Notes under the pieces: model-generated
Database searches by the model: none
Told to the model about the DNA's origin: nothing
The model's input: only the letters and a program-made list of their open reading frames with translations
Translations under genes and position numbers: made by a program
Origin: Sphingobacterium humi
GTDB lineage: Bacteria; Bacteroidota; Bacteroidia; Sphingobacteriales; Sphingobacteriaceae
DNA length: 64,000 nt
NCBI RefSeq assembly: GCF_009768885.1
Contig: NZ_WSQA01000008.1
Location: 62,001 to 126,000 of the forward strand
Reading direction: 5' to 3'
Part shown: positions 17,613 through 25,572 of the stretch, piece by piece
Numbering within the stretch: position 1 is the stretch's first letter
Layout: each line of letters opens with the position of its first letter

Positions 17613-18434
17613 ATGAAATTATTATCCCTTTTATGTTTTATGTGTTTTTTGCTTCCTGTTCATCAAGCGGCAGCGCAATCAACAAAACCTGCAGTCTTCC
17701 AAATGCTCGCTACCGATAGTACGCTGTCAGCGCATGAGGCCTTTTTTAACCGAGCCGTAGATCAAGAGTTATTATCTGTTGTTTACCTGGAGCTTTTCGG
17801 TTTGGATACCTATATGGCCGTTCAATGGTTTCAAGTGTTTACGGATGATACCTGGTCGGCCATTCACGACAACAGTTTATTGATGCTGGAAAACCATCGC
17901 TCCGGCGGTTTTGAGTTGTCGGATGAAGTCGGCAATTTTATATCCTTTGCCAAAGATTATGATGATCGATTGACGATGGAAACCAGTAATGGGGTTTGGG
18001 TAAGAGCAGGCACCCAAGGCATATGGAGTGTTAAATATACCACCAACAAGGGCCATCAATATATTATGCAGACGAAACCAAGTTTGAACGAACGGTTGGA
18101 AATTAAAGCGGAAGATGGGTATAAGCTGAAATACAGCAGGAAATTAAGTGGAAATGTGGTGATATCGGATAATGAGGGGCGGCAAGTCACTATCATCAAA
18201 GAGAAGTCGGGCATTTTTCGGGTAATGGAAGGGAAGGAGCAGAAGAAAACCTTTATTGTGCATAGCCGGCAGAGTTTTGCCATGGAAAATGGCGATGGTG
18301 AAACCTTAAACATTCGCTTAAGAGGTCGGTATAACGATGTAGAGATCAGCAATTCAAAAGGGCAGGAGCTCTTTATCGAGAATCATTTTAGAAAACCCTT
18401 ACCTCCGATAAAAGTGGAGGAAGTGAAAAAATAA
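17613..18434 (+). CDS. Secreted hypothetical protein, beta-rich
   Basis: A 273-residue protein with a clear signal peptide (about 1-22, ending AAAQ). The rest is soluble, with alternating hydrophobic residues that suggest beta strands, and no cysteines after the signal. I do not recognise the family. Repeated short phrases such as NSKGQELFIE, DNEGRQVTII and TSNGVWVRAG suggest a repetitive beta structure in which each unit contains a turn with Asn, Gly or Asp. It has its own terminator. Confidence 0.7.
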   Translation: MKLLSLLCFMCFLLPVHQAAAQSTKPAVFQMLATDSTLSAHEAFFNRAVDQELLSVVYLELFGLDTYMAVQWFQVFTDDTWSAIHDNSLLMLENHRSGGFELSDEVGNFISFAKDYDDRLTMETSNGVWVRAGTQGIWSVKYTTNKGHQYIMQTKPSLNERLEIKAEDGYKLKYSRKLSGNVVISDNEGRQVTIIKEKSGIFRVMEGKEQKKTFIVHSRQSFAMENGDGETLNIRLRGRYNDVEISNSKGQELFIENHFRKPLPPIKVEEVKK

Positions 18435-18451
18435 TTTTTAGTTTAACAATG

Positions 18452-18486
18452 AAGGCCATCTTTTCCGGAGAGAAGATGGCCTTTTT
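18452..18486 (+). terminator. Terminator of the secreted hypothetical gene
   Basis: Hairpin arms AAGGCCATCTT and AAGATGGCCTT, followed by T residues on the plus strand. It lies 18 bases after the stop codon and 23 bases before the end of the convergent lipoprotein gene. Confidence 0.8.
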
Positions 18487-18508
18487 TATATAAGGGAGAA
18501 AAAGTATG

Positions 18509-19600
18509 CTATTTTTCTAATACGAGGGTTAAGGTCGTTTCTAAGGCAATTCCGGTGCTTGTAATTGCTTTTACGGTCAGTTTATAACTTCCTGGCTTCA
18601 GGTTATTCTTTTCTTTCGTGGAAACAACTCCGTTTTCTGTATTAATGGAAAAGATCTTATCGGAATCGCTAAAGGCTTGTCCGTCTTTTTCAATCTTAAC
18701 GAGTTCAAATTTCGACTTGTATTTTTCCGGATAAAGAGAAGGTGCCTGCGAGGTATATCCTTCATTTAAATTGACAATGAGGTAATTGTATTTCACGCTG
18801 AAGTTATATTCGGGGTAATAGGTGCCGAATACAAATTGAATTTTCGGGATAAAAATACTGCGGAATTGAAGCTTGGCAATCGGGAAATCGTCTTTTAATA
18901 ATTCCGGGGCTACATTATAAGTTTTTTCTTCTTGATTCGTTAGGTTACCCTCGGTGCCTGCAAATACAATCTTATTATCCTTTAGGCTCACTTGCTTGTC
19001 ATGAGGTTCTGGCAGGTGCCAATAAGCACCTTGGTTTAGCCATTCCGCCGCTTCCAATGGAAATGCTGTTTCTTCAGCGCTGTAAAGTGCATAGCTGAAT
19101 TGATGATTATGATCTTTTGTAGCACCTTTAATTGCCAAATCAAGGGGTAAAACTTTGAAGTTAAATTGTTGCTGTGCAGGTAAAGTACCGGAGAAGGTAT
19201 TCAAGGTCATTTTTACGCTAAAGTTTTCCGGAATGCTGATATCGCGGCTGTGGTTTTTACTCCCGTTGGGATAGAGCAGACTGCTGTTAATATGCAGTTT
19301 TAAGGTTTTATGATCAAATGTGATGGCTTTTGCTAGCAATTGTTGCAAGCGGTAGGAGCTGTTGACCAATAAATCGGGGTTATCCTTAAAATCTAATTGA
19401 ACATTTATGGATTTGTATTTTACGAGTTGTTTTGAGAAATCGATAAGGGTATCCGTTCCAAATTTTAGTTCAAAACTTTTTGGGGCTTCAAATTCAATTT
19501 GTTCAGGAAAGGGTTCGGCTTTGTTGCAAGAGGAGAACTGTAATAAGCTGCTAAACAAGCCAAGGCTAGCTAGGAGGGCAGGGTAATTTTTTAATTTCAT
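18509..19600 (-). CDS. Surface lipoprotein paired with a TonB-dependent receptor
   Basis: A 363-residue lipoprotein (lipobox FSSC, Cys25) made mainly of beta strands. The C-terminus (about 290-363) looks like a cadherin or immunoglobulin-like fold: FSINTENGVVSTKEK, then KPGSYKLTVKAI. I do not recognise the middle. A TATCTTTG box at 19622-19629 gives a leader of about 16 bases and its -33 TTG lies in a palindrome that also carries the -33 box of the divergent receptor gene. This shared control suggests the lipoprotein works with that receptor, perhaps as a surface binding partner. Confidence 0.78.
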   Translation of the reverse strand: MKLKNYPALLASLGLFSSLLQFSSCNKAEPFPEQIEFEAPKSFELKFGTDTLIDFSKQLVKYKSINVQLDFKDNPDLLVNSSYRLQQLLAKAITFDHKTLKLHINSSLLYPNGSKNHSRDISIPENFSVKMTLNTFSGTLPAQQQFNFKVLPLDLAIKGATKDHNHQFSYALYSAEETAFPLEAAEWLNQGAYWHLPEPHDKQVSLKDNKIVFAGTEGNLTNQEEKTYNVAPELLKDDFPIAKLQFRSIFIPKIQFVFGTYYPEYNFSVKYNYLIVNLNEGYTSQAPSLYPEKYKSKFELVKIEKDGQAFSDSDKIFSINTENGVVSTKEKNNLKPGSYKLTVKAITSTGIALETTLTLVLEK

Positions 19601-19621
19601 TAAGGTGTAATTTATTTAACG

Positions 19622-19689
19622 CAAAGATAAAACAATATAGCTATATAATGCAACTATGTTGCAATAATTATTTTAATTTTATATTTTTG
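19622..19689. promoter_or_regulatory. Divergent promoters sharing one palindromic operator
   Basis: The palindrome TGCAAC-TAT-GTTGCA occupies 19649-19663. On the plus strand its right half supplies TTG (19659-19661), followed after 20 bases by TATTTTTG (19682-19689). On the minus strand its left half supplies TTG (19653-19651), followed after 21 bases by TATCTTTG (19629-19622). Both boxes match the Bacteroidota pattern. A dimer bound at the palindrome would cover both -33 elements and silence both genes. The arrangement also shows that the receptor start lies downstream, at 19711. The regulator is unknown; a Fur/Zur-type metal sensor is a guess. Confidence 0.7.
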
Positions 19690-19710
19690 CATTTACTAAA
19701 ATCACTGTTA

Positions 19711-22119
19711 ATGCTACTTAAAACTTTGCTATCTTCCTTTTGTATACTAGTTTCCATACTTAATGGGGCTGTAATTTTTGCGCAAGATAAAAATTTGAAA
19801 GATAGTTTAAAAGAAATAAAATTAACTGAAATTATTATACAAGAAACTGTTCGTCAACAATTGGGGCAATCGACTTTGAATGCAAATACATTAACAGGCA
19901 GTCAAGCCTCTAGTTTAGGGGCTGCTTTAAACCGAATGCCCGGCGTTCAACAAACCGCCTATGGGGCTACATCTTCTGCTCCTATGATCCGTAGTTTGTC
20001 GGGTAATCGGGTGAAGATATTGCAAAATGGTCTTTCTTTTCACGAGCTAAGTGGCATCAGCCCTAACTTTTCTATTGCTGTTGATTTAGGCAATATGGCT
20101 TCCATTGAGATGCATAAGGGCAGTTCAACAGTGCTGTATGGTGGACAGGCGATAGGTGGCGCTGTAAACCTACGGGAGCAAAGCATACCTGCACACTTGC
20201 TTCCAGAAAAGACACGATTAACCGTGGGAGCAGAGATGAATAACCATTGGGGGCATCGGCAGACCCTTTCCGTAAGCGGGAATATGGGGAAACGCTGGGC
20301 ATGGAACCTGGGGGGCTTTAATCAGCAACAAGCGCTTGTGCGTATTCCGGGGGATAGTAAGCCTGCATTCGTATATCAATCGGATATCGATGCCATGACG
20401 GAAGTTGCCGCGCAGGTACATGTGGATGCCCATTGGGTATTGGATAAATCTCTATTTCCATACCTCAGTAAATTGGCGATGGAACGCTTGGATGATCCGA
20501 AATGGGGCCTTACGGCAGATGATGTTTATACCTTCGATCGCTATTATATGCTGGCCGGAAAGGCTTATGAAAACCCTGTTAATAAAGACTATATAGCGGG
20601 GCAAGATGGAAATTTACCCTTATCTCATCGAGTTGTGTATGGGATTCATGATTATGTGCCGGTAGAAAAAGGAAAAATGCCGAATAACCATGCCAGTAGC
20701 CGTGCTATTCACGCTGGTTTCAGTTATTTTCTCAAGCCTATTAGGTTTGGGTTTGGCTATCAGGCAAATGAGGGTGATTACGGCATTCCGGGAGTTGCTA
20801 TGCTAAAGAAACTAGAGCATTCCCATAATCATAATGGCTCCATGCCGGCACTACATTATGACCCGATCAATAGTCAGGCTTTAGCCCATAGGCTGCAAGC
20901 AGATGCGAGCTATATTCAGGAGGACAAGCTGCTTAAGGAGGTGTTGATCCGCTATGCTTATCATTATGGCGATGATCGGGAGTTGCTGGGTATTTATCGG
21001 GTCAATAAATTCAACAGCCATCAGCAGGCTTTACGCACGGAAATTAACCTGCAACCCTTGGTGTTTTGGCAGGTTAAATTTGGTTGGGAGGAGACAGCAT
21101 TAAACTTACTATCCGACGGTGTAAAACGGTATTTGCCAAGTGCCCATAGCCGAGAGACGGGAATTTTTTCGATGCAGCATTTGCAATGGAAGAACCTGTC
21201 TCTTGATTTGGGCTATCGACACGATTGGCTAGCCCGGAAGGTGCTAAAGGCGGATGGCTATCAACCTGGTCGCGGACTGGCCGGTGGCAACTTAAATAAG
21301 CGCAACTTTAGCCTGCAACAGTTTTCCTCAGAAATAAGTTATACCTGCTTTGAGAAAGCCTATATCAAAGGAAAGTATAGCCATGCCGAGCGTGCGCCTG
21401 CGCTCAATGAGCTGTATGCAGGAAACGATCATTTTGCATTAATGATTGAAGAAAATGGAAATGATAAGTTGAATCCGGAACGTTTAAGGGCTTACGAGCT
21501 CGCCCTAGGTGCTGCAGTTGGGCAACTTAGCTTAGCCAGCAATGTGTATCTCAATAACTATCAGGATTACTTGTATTTAGGGCATACGGGGATGGCTCGT
21601 TCTGGGGGCTTTCCGATTAAGGAGTGGCGAGCAGCAGCAACTACACTAAAAGGGATGGAAGCCGAAATAACCTATCAATCAACTTGGTTGAAGCAGCAGC
21701 CTTGGCAAATTTCCGGCTTTATGGATTTGGTAAAGAACATCAATTCCGATTCCAATGCCATGCGAAGATGGTCTGATGGTGATTATATGCCAAACCTACC
21801 TAGCAGTCGCTATGGTGTTTCGGCGCAAGCCGCATATCATAAGCTATTACTGCAAATAAGTGTCGATAAGTACCTCAAACAAAAGTATCTGGGAAAACAG
21901 ATTAATCCGGAGCCGGCGATGCCTGCCTACACGCTTGTTGCCGCAAGACTGGAAATGCAGTTTACATGGAAAGGCTATAAGCTGCTGAGCTATGTGTCGG
22001 GGAATAACTTGTTGAATATGGAAGCCCGACCACAGCAATCGCTGATGAAGTATTTAACCCCTTTGGCAGGGCGCTGCGTAGCCTTAGGAATGCGATGTAA
22101 TTTTTGTATTAGCCATTAA
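19711..22119 (+). CDS. TonB-dependent outer-membrane receptor, probable metal or metal-complex uptake
   Basis: An 802-residue receptor with signal peptide (about 1-25, ending IFAQ), plug domain (about 45-150, with GAALNRMPGVQQTAYG and IGGAVNLRE) and a 22-strand barrel. There is no SusC-type N-terminal domain. A probable surface loop is rich in His (LEHSHNHNG, then ALHYDP), as in zinc receptors of the ZnuD type, so zinc or another metal is a reasonable candidate. The open frame extends to an ATG at 19648, but that codon lies inside the operator; ATG at 19711 starts a normal signal peptide and sits about 22 bases behind the -7 box. Confidence 0.85.
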   Translation: MLLKTLLSSFCILVSILNGAVIFAQDKNLKDSLKEIKLTEIIIQETVRQQLGQSTLNANTLTGSQASSLGAALNRMPGVQQTAYGATSSAPMIRSLSGNRVKILQNGLSFHELSGISPNFSIAVDLGNMASIEMHKGSSTVLYGGQAIGGAVNLREQSIPAHLLPEKTRLTVGAEMNNHWGHRQTLSVSGNMGKRWAWNLGGFNQQQALVRIPGDSKPAFVYQSDIDAMTEVAAQVHVDAHWVLDKSLFPYLSKLAMERLDDPKWGLTADDVYTFDRYYMLAGKAYENPVNKDYIAGQDGNLPLSHRVVYGIHDYVPVEKGKMPNNHASSRAIHAGFSYFLKPIRFGFGYQANEGDYGIPGVAMLKKLEHSHNHNGSMPALHYDPINSQALAHRLQADASYIQEDKLLKEVLIRYAYHYGDDRELLGIYRVNKFNSHQQALRTEINLQPLVFWQVKFGWEETALNLLSDGVKRYLPSAHSRETGIFSMQHLQWKNLSLDLGYRHDWLARKVLKADGYQPGRGLAGGNLNKRNFSLQQFSSEISYTCFEKAYIKGKYSHAERAPALNELYAGNDHFALMIEENGNDKLNPERLRAYELALGAAVGQLSLASNVYLNNYQDYLYLGHTGMARSGGFPIKEWRAAATTLKGMEAEITYQSTWLKQQPWQISGFMDLVKNINSDSNAMRRWSDGDYMPNLPSSRYGVSAQAAYHKLLLQISVDKYLKQKYLGKQINPEPAMPAYTLVAARLEMQFTWKGYKLLSYVSGNNLLNMEARPQQSLMKYLTPLAGRCVALGMRCNFCISH

Positions 22120-22142
22120 AATGAAAGGGTTGCTTAGCGATA

Positions 22143-22181
22143 ACTTGCAAATAAAACGCAAAAATATTGCATTAATTTGCG
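22143..22181. promoter_or_regulatory. Candidate autoregulatory site upstream of the DeoR-type gene
   Basis: The stretch holds ACTTGCAA (22143-22150), ACGCAAA (22156-22162), ATTGCATTA (22167-22175) and TTTGCGT. ACTTGCAA and TTGCATTA both recur upstream of the operon at 23.2 kb, so these may be binding sites of the regulator encoded next. The copies are not an exact repeat, and the promoter itself was not located. Confidence 0.4.
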
Positions 22182-22274
22182 TGGTTTTGCTATTTATTTG
22201 ATTAATATTGTATGCTTGAATGTAAATTCAGCCCAATAACGAATGCTAGTAACCTGAGCAAATTAACTGTACAG

Positions 22275-23024
22275 ATGAAAAAGAATAAGCGTCAAGAGAT
22301 TATCCTGAAGGAAATATCTTTGCATAATAAAGTTCATTCGGTAGAATTGAGTGAGCTTTTGCAAGTTTCAAATGACACCATCCGAAGAGATATCGCGGAA
22401 TTGGACGAACAGGGTCTTATTTCCAAGGTGCATGGTGGAGCCATTAGCAAATCTTTTGTTTCCCCTTTTAATTCCGATAATATAACCTATGCGGCTGAAG
22501 AAAAGCAGCTTATCGCAAAAAAGGCCTTGTCTTTGTTTAAAAATGATATGGTTATTTTAACCGAGGGGGGGACCACGATATTGGAGATGGCGAAATTGAT
22601 TCCCAGTCAATTAAAGGCAACTTTTATTACTATTAGTCCGCAGGTAGGTATTGTGCTTGCGCAGCATGGCAACCTAGATGTTATTGGCATTGGCGGCAAG
22701 CTTATTGAAAATGGCAACCTTTATATTGGTTCCAGCGTGGTGGAGCAATTATCGAATTTACGTGCTGATTATTGTATCCTGGGGGCGAATGCCTTTTCTT
22801 CGGAAGCAGGGCTTACCGATGCCGATTGGGAAGTGGTACAAGTGAAAAAGGCCTTGATACGGGCGGCTAAAAAGGTGGTAGTGGTTTGTATTTCGGAGAA
22901 GGTAAATACGCAAAAATGGTTGAAGATATGTGGGATTGAGGAGATTGATTACCTGATTACGGAGTTAGATCCTACTGATCCGCAATTAGCTAGTTTCGTG
23001 CAAAAGAACATTAACGTGCTATAG
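22275..23024 (+). CDS. DeoR/GlpR-family transcriptional regulator
   Basis: A 249-residue repressor. The N-terminal winged helix is typical (MKKNKRQEIILKEISLHNKV, then LLQVSNDTIRRDIAELDEQG and KVHGGA at about 50-55). The C-terminal domain (about 75-240) has the DeoR effector fold with TEGGTTILEMAK and GIGGKLIENGNL; such domains sense phosphorylated sugars. The frame is open 21 codons upstream (22212), but the DeoR alignment begins at the ATG at 22275. It lies directly upstream of, and probably controls, the DegT/MurQ/ceramidase-fold operon, which suggests an amino-sugar phosphate as effector. Confidence 0.88.
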   Translation: MKKNKRQEIILKEISLHNKVHSVELSELLQVSNDTIRRDIAELDEQGLISKVHGGAISKSFVSPFNSDNITYAAEEKQLIAKKALSLFKNDMVILTEGGTTILEMAKLIPSQLKATFITISPQVGIVLAQHGNLDVIGIGGKLIENGNLYIGSSVVEQLSNLRADYCILGANAFSSEAGLTDADWEVVQVKKALIRAAKKVVVVCISEKVNTQKWLKICGIEEIDYLITELDPTDPQLASFVQKNINVL

Positions 23025-23055
23025 GCAATTCTTTCTGCCTTAGCGGGTTATAGCT

Positions 23056-23110
23056 ATCCCCCAGCTTGCAGCATTTCAGAGAAGGAATGTGCAGGCTGGG
23101 GGATTTCGCT
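23056..23110 (+). terminator. Terminator of the DeoR-type gene
   Basis: A long GC-rich hairpin: arms ATCCCCCAGCTTGCA (23056-23070) and TGCAGGCTGGGGGAT (about 23090-23104), complementary but for one wobble-type position, then a T-rich stretch. The 19-base loop is large for a terminator. It begins 32 bases behind the stop codon. Confidence 0.65.
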
Positions 23111-23210
23111 TTTTAAGAGCGATTGTTCTGATACATTTTTACGTAGTTACTTGCTGTAATCAGCATTTTTTACGCATCGCAAAGCTAAAACAGCATAATA
23201 ACAGAAAAAA

Positions 23211-23307
23211 TAATGCAAAATACTTGCAAGTAATTATTTTTTTTATTTATCTTGCATTATAGATGCTAAACTAACCAATTCAATGTTGCTGCCATCTCGC
23301 GCAACAT
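23211..23307 (+). promoter_or_regulatory. Promoter, candidate operator and 5' leader hairpin of the amino-sugar operon
   Basis: TTG at 23224-23226 and TATCTTG at 23248-23254 are 21 bases apart, close to the Bacteroidota promoter form. ACTTGCAAGT (23222-23231), a perfect palindrome, covers the -33 box; TAATGCAA (23211-23218) and TTGCATTA (23252-23259) are inverted copies on either side, the latter touching the -7 box. A further inverted repeat, ATGTTGC and GCAACAT (23283-23289, 23301-23307, 11-base loop), lies in the predicted leader. The TTGCA words also occur in front of the regulator gene, which suggests control by the DeoR-type protein. Confidence 0.5.
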
Positions 23308-23363
23308 CGTTTATGCAATATCCTGTTAAACACAAAAATTAAACCTCATTAATTTCAATTCAT

Positions 23364-24719
23364 ATGGATAATAACCTAAATAGAAGAAAGTTCCTGCAAA
23401 ATGCAGCCATCCTGGGCTCTGGATTTGCGATAAGTAGTTTCCCTCATTTTTCATTAGCTTCTTGGCAAGATGGGAAGCCGGCGATTTTAGGCGGCAAGAA
23501 AGCCTTTACCGGTGCAGGTTCTGCCTGGCCCATCTTTGGGCAAGTGGAAGGCGATGGCTTGCAAAAGGTATTGCAGAGTGGGCTATGGGGGCGTTTAAAT
23601 GGATCGGTTACCGGGAATTTTGAGCGTGCTTATGCTGACTTATTGGGGGCACAACATGTGCTTGCGGTCAATAGTGGCACATCGGCCTTGACTGCCATTA
23701 TGGGCGCATTGGATATTGGTCCGGGCGATGAAGTAATTATTCCGCCTTATACCTTTGTGGCTACCTATAATGCGGTGGTGTTGAACCATGCGCTTCCCAT
23801 TTTTGTGGATACGGACCTTAGCTCCTCGCAGATTGATGCCACGAAGGTGGATGCTGCCATTACCACCAATACCCGAGCTATTATGCCTGTTCATTTAGGT
23901 GGTACGCCAGTAGACATTGATAAGTTTATAGAAATTACGAAACGAACTGGCATTCCTTTCATCGAAGATGCTTGTCAGGCCCATATGGCGGAGTGGCGCG
24001 GTGTTAAGGTGGGTAACCATGGTCTTGCCGGCGCCTTTAGTTTTCAATCCTCTAAAAACCTTAATTGTGGCGAAGGTGGGGCGGTTGTAACCAATGACGG
24101 AAATTTCTATAAGGCCTGTTCCTCCTTTCATCATCAAGTGCAAGAAGGTATCGATAAATCTTTTAAAGATCGTGTTGGCACGCGTTCAACGAACTTACGG
24201 ATTACTGAATTTCAGAGTAGCATTTTGTTATCGCAAATGACACGCCTCCAAGATCAAGTGCAACGACGTCAAGAAAATGCATTTTACTTAGATAGTTTAT
24301 TGCGTACCATTCCAGGTATTGTGCCTGCAAAGCAATATGAGGGAACCACGCGAAGTGCCTACCATATTTATATGTTTAGGTATTTGAAGGAGCATTTTGC
24401 AAACATGAGCCGCGACCAGTTTATTAAAGCCCTGGCGGCTGAAGGTTTGGCCTGTTCGCCGGGATATGGCCCGCTAAACCGAAGTGAATATGTGCAAAGC
24501 TTAGCGGAGAACCGCCATTACCAGAAGATTTATGGGAAACCACGGATGAAGCAATGGTTAGAGAGCAATGCCTGCCCCCAGAATGATATTCTATGTGGCG
24601 AGCAAGCGGCCTGGTTTATGCAAAATATGCTACTGGGTACACGAAAAGATATGGAGCAGATTGCCGAGGCTATCCGCAAAATTCAGAAACACGCCGCAGC
24701 CATAAAAAAAGCCGTTTAA
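23364..24719 (+). CDS. DegT/DnrJ/EryC1/StrS-family PLP protein with Tat signal
   Basis: A 451-residue protein with a twin-arginine signal (NRRKFLQNAA, then a hydrophobic run to about residue 30) and a full DegT-type aminotransferase fold (about 45-445). Expected motifs are present: GTSALTAIMGAL, PPYTFVATYNAV, the acidic site EDACQAH, and the presumed PLP lysine in SSKNLNCGEGG. DegT enzymes act on keto-sugars, usually on nucleotide-sugars in the cytoplasm; an exported member would need another substrate and must carry PLP across the membrane, which Tat allows. It is the first gene of an operon with murQ and the ceramidase-fold gene (24 and 10 bases apart). Confidence 0.85.
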   Translation: MDNNLNRRKFLQNAAILGSGFAISSFPHFSLASWQDGKPAILGGKKAFTGAGSAWPIFGQVEGDGLQKVLQSGLWGRLNGSVTGNFERAYADLLGAQHVLAVNSGTSALTAIMGALDIGPGDEVIIPPYTFVATYNAVVLNHALPIFVDTDLSSSQIDATKVDAAITTNTRAIMPVHLGGTPVDIDKFIEITKRTGIPFIEDACQAHMAEWRGVKVGNHGLAGAFSFQSSKNLNCGEGGAVVTNDGNFYKACSSFHHQVQEGIDKSFKDRVGTRSTNLRITEFQSSILLSQMTRLQDQVQRRQENAFYLDSLLRTIPGIVPAKQYEGTTRSAYHIYMFRYLKEHFANMSRDQFIKALAAEGLACSPGYGPLNRSEYVQSLAENRHYQKIYGKPRMKQWLESNACPQNDILCGEQAAWFMQNMLLGTRKDMEQIAEAIRKIQKHAAAIKKAV

Positions 24720-24743
24720 TCTATCAATAAGAAACAAATTACC

Positions 24744-25562
24744 ATGAGAATAACAGAAAAATCATCGCATTATCGCCACCTGGAACAGCAGGATGTGGAT
24801 ACGCTGGTCAAATGGATTAACCAGGAGGATCAGCAGGTGGCACTGCGCATTCAAGAGGCTTTGCCGCAAGTAAGCACCTTAATTACGGCCATCGTGGAGA
24901 AGCTGGAGCAAGGGGGACGCTTATTTTATATAGGCGCAGGCAGTGGGGGAAGACTCTCGGTGTTGGATGTGATTGAAATACCAAATACGTTTGGTGTGTC
25001 TAAGGATTTGATGAATGTCGTTTTAGCAGGTGGTGTTCATAATTTAGTGGAAGCCTTAGAGGAGAAAGAAGACGATATATTAGAAGGATGGCATGAATTG
25101 GAGGCAGCTGGAATTAGTACAGCCGATATAGTGGTTGGTATATCTGCCAGTGGCACAACGCCTTTTGTGCTGGCAGCATTGAAAAATTGTCGTGAACATG
25201 CTATCCCTACGGGCTGCATCGTGAGCAATCCGGATTCACCGATTGCGCAATTTGCGGATTATCCGGTGGAGGTGATTACGGGTCCAGAGTTTATTACTGG
25301 AAGTACGCGGATGAAAAGTGGAACAGCGCAGAAGATGCTGTTTGATATGATTAGTACAACGGTTATGATTCGGTTAGGGCGGGTGGAAGATAATAGCATG
25401 GTGAATATGGCGTTAATGAACGATAAGGCTGTAGACCGTGCTGTGCGGATGTTTATGGAAAAATCGCACATGGATGATTACGAGTCAGCCAAAAGATTGG
25501 TATTAGCCCATGGTGGAGTCCGCAAGGCGCTAGATACCTTAATCAACGCAAATAAAAGTTAA
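24744..25562 (+). CDS. murQ: N-acetylmuramic acid 6-phosphate etherase
   Basis: A 272-residue SIS-domain enzyme that cleaves the lactyl ether of MurNAc-6-phosphate to give GlcNAc-6-phosphate and D-lactate in peptidoglycan recycling. Motifs include IGAGSGGRLSVLDVIE with the catalytic-type Glu78, the ALEEKEDD stretch holding the second acidic residue, GISASGTTPFV, and the family hallmark TGSTRMKSGTAQK. It is a little shorter than E. coli MurQ (298), mainly at the N-terminus, where the usual TE.RNP start is absent. It follows the DegT-type gene by 24 bases. No MurNAc kinase or transporter lies nearby. Confidence 0.9.
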   Translation: MRITEKSSHYRHLEQQDVDTLVKWINQEDQQVALRIQEALPQVSTLITAIVEKLEQGGRLFYIGAGSGGRLSVLDVIEIPNTFGVSKDLMNVVLAGGVHNLVEALEEKEDDILEGWHELEAAGISTADIVVGISASGTTPFVLAALKNCREHAIPTGCIVSNPDSPIAQFADYPVEVITGPEFITGSTRMKSGTAQKMLFDMISTTVMIRLGRVEDNSMVNMALMNDKAVDRAVRMFMEKSHMDDYESAKRLVLAHGGVRKALDTLINANKS

Positions 25563-25572
25563 AAATCACTTT

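Larger units (their letters stand above)
23025..23363. other. 339-base control region between the DeoR-type gene and its presumed operon
   Basis: It contains a terminator hairpin at its left end, then a promoter with overlapping palindromes (23211-23259) and a 5' leader of about 100 bases that holds an inverted repeat (23283-23307). No small coding frame is convincing. Confidence 0.65.

Noticed and set aside
19648..19710. Upstream in-frame ATG extending the TonB receptor by 21 residues
   Set aside because: The codon lies inside the palindromic operator and upstream of the -7 box, so it would not be on the message. The normal signal peptide starts at 19711.
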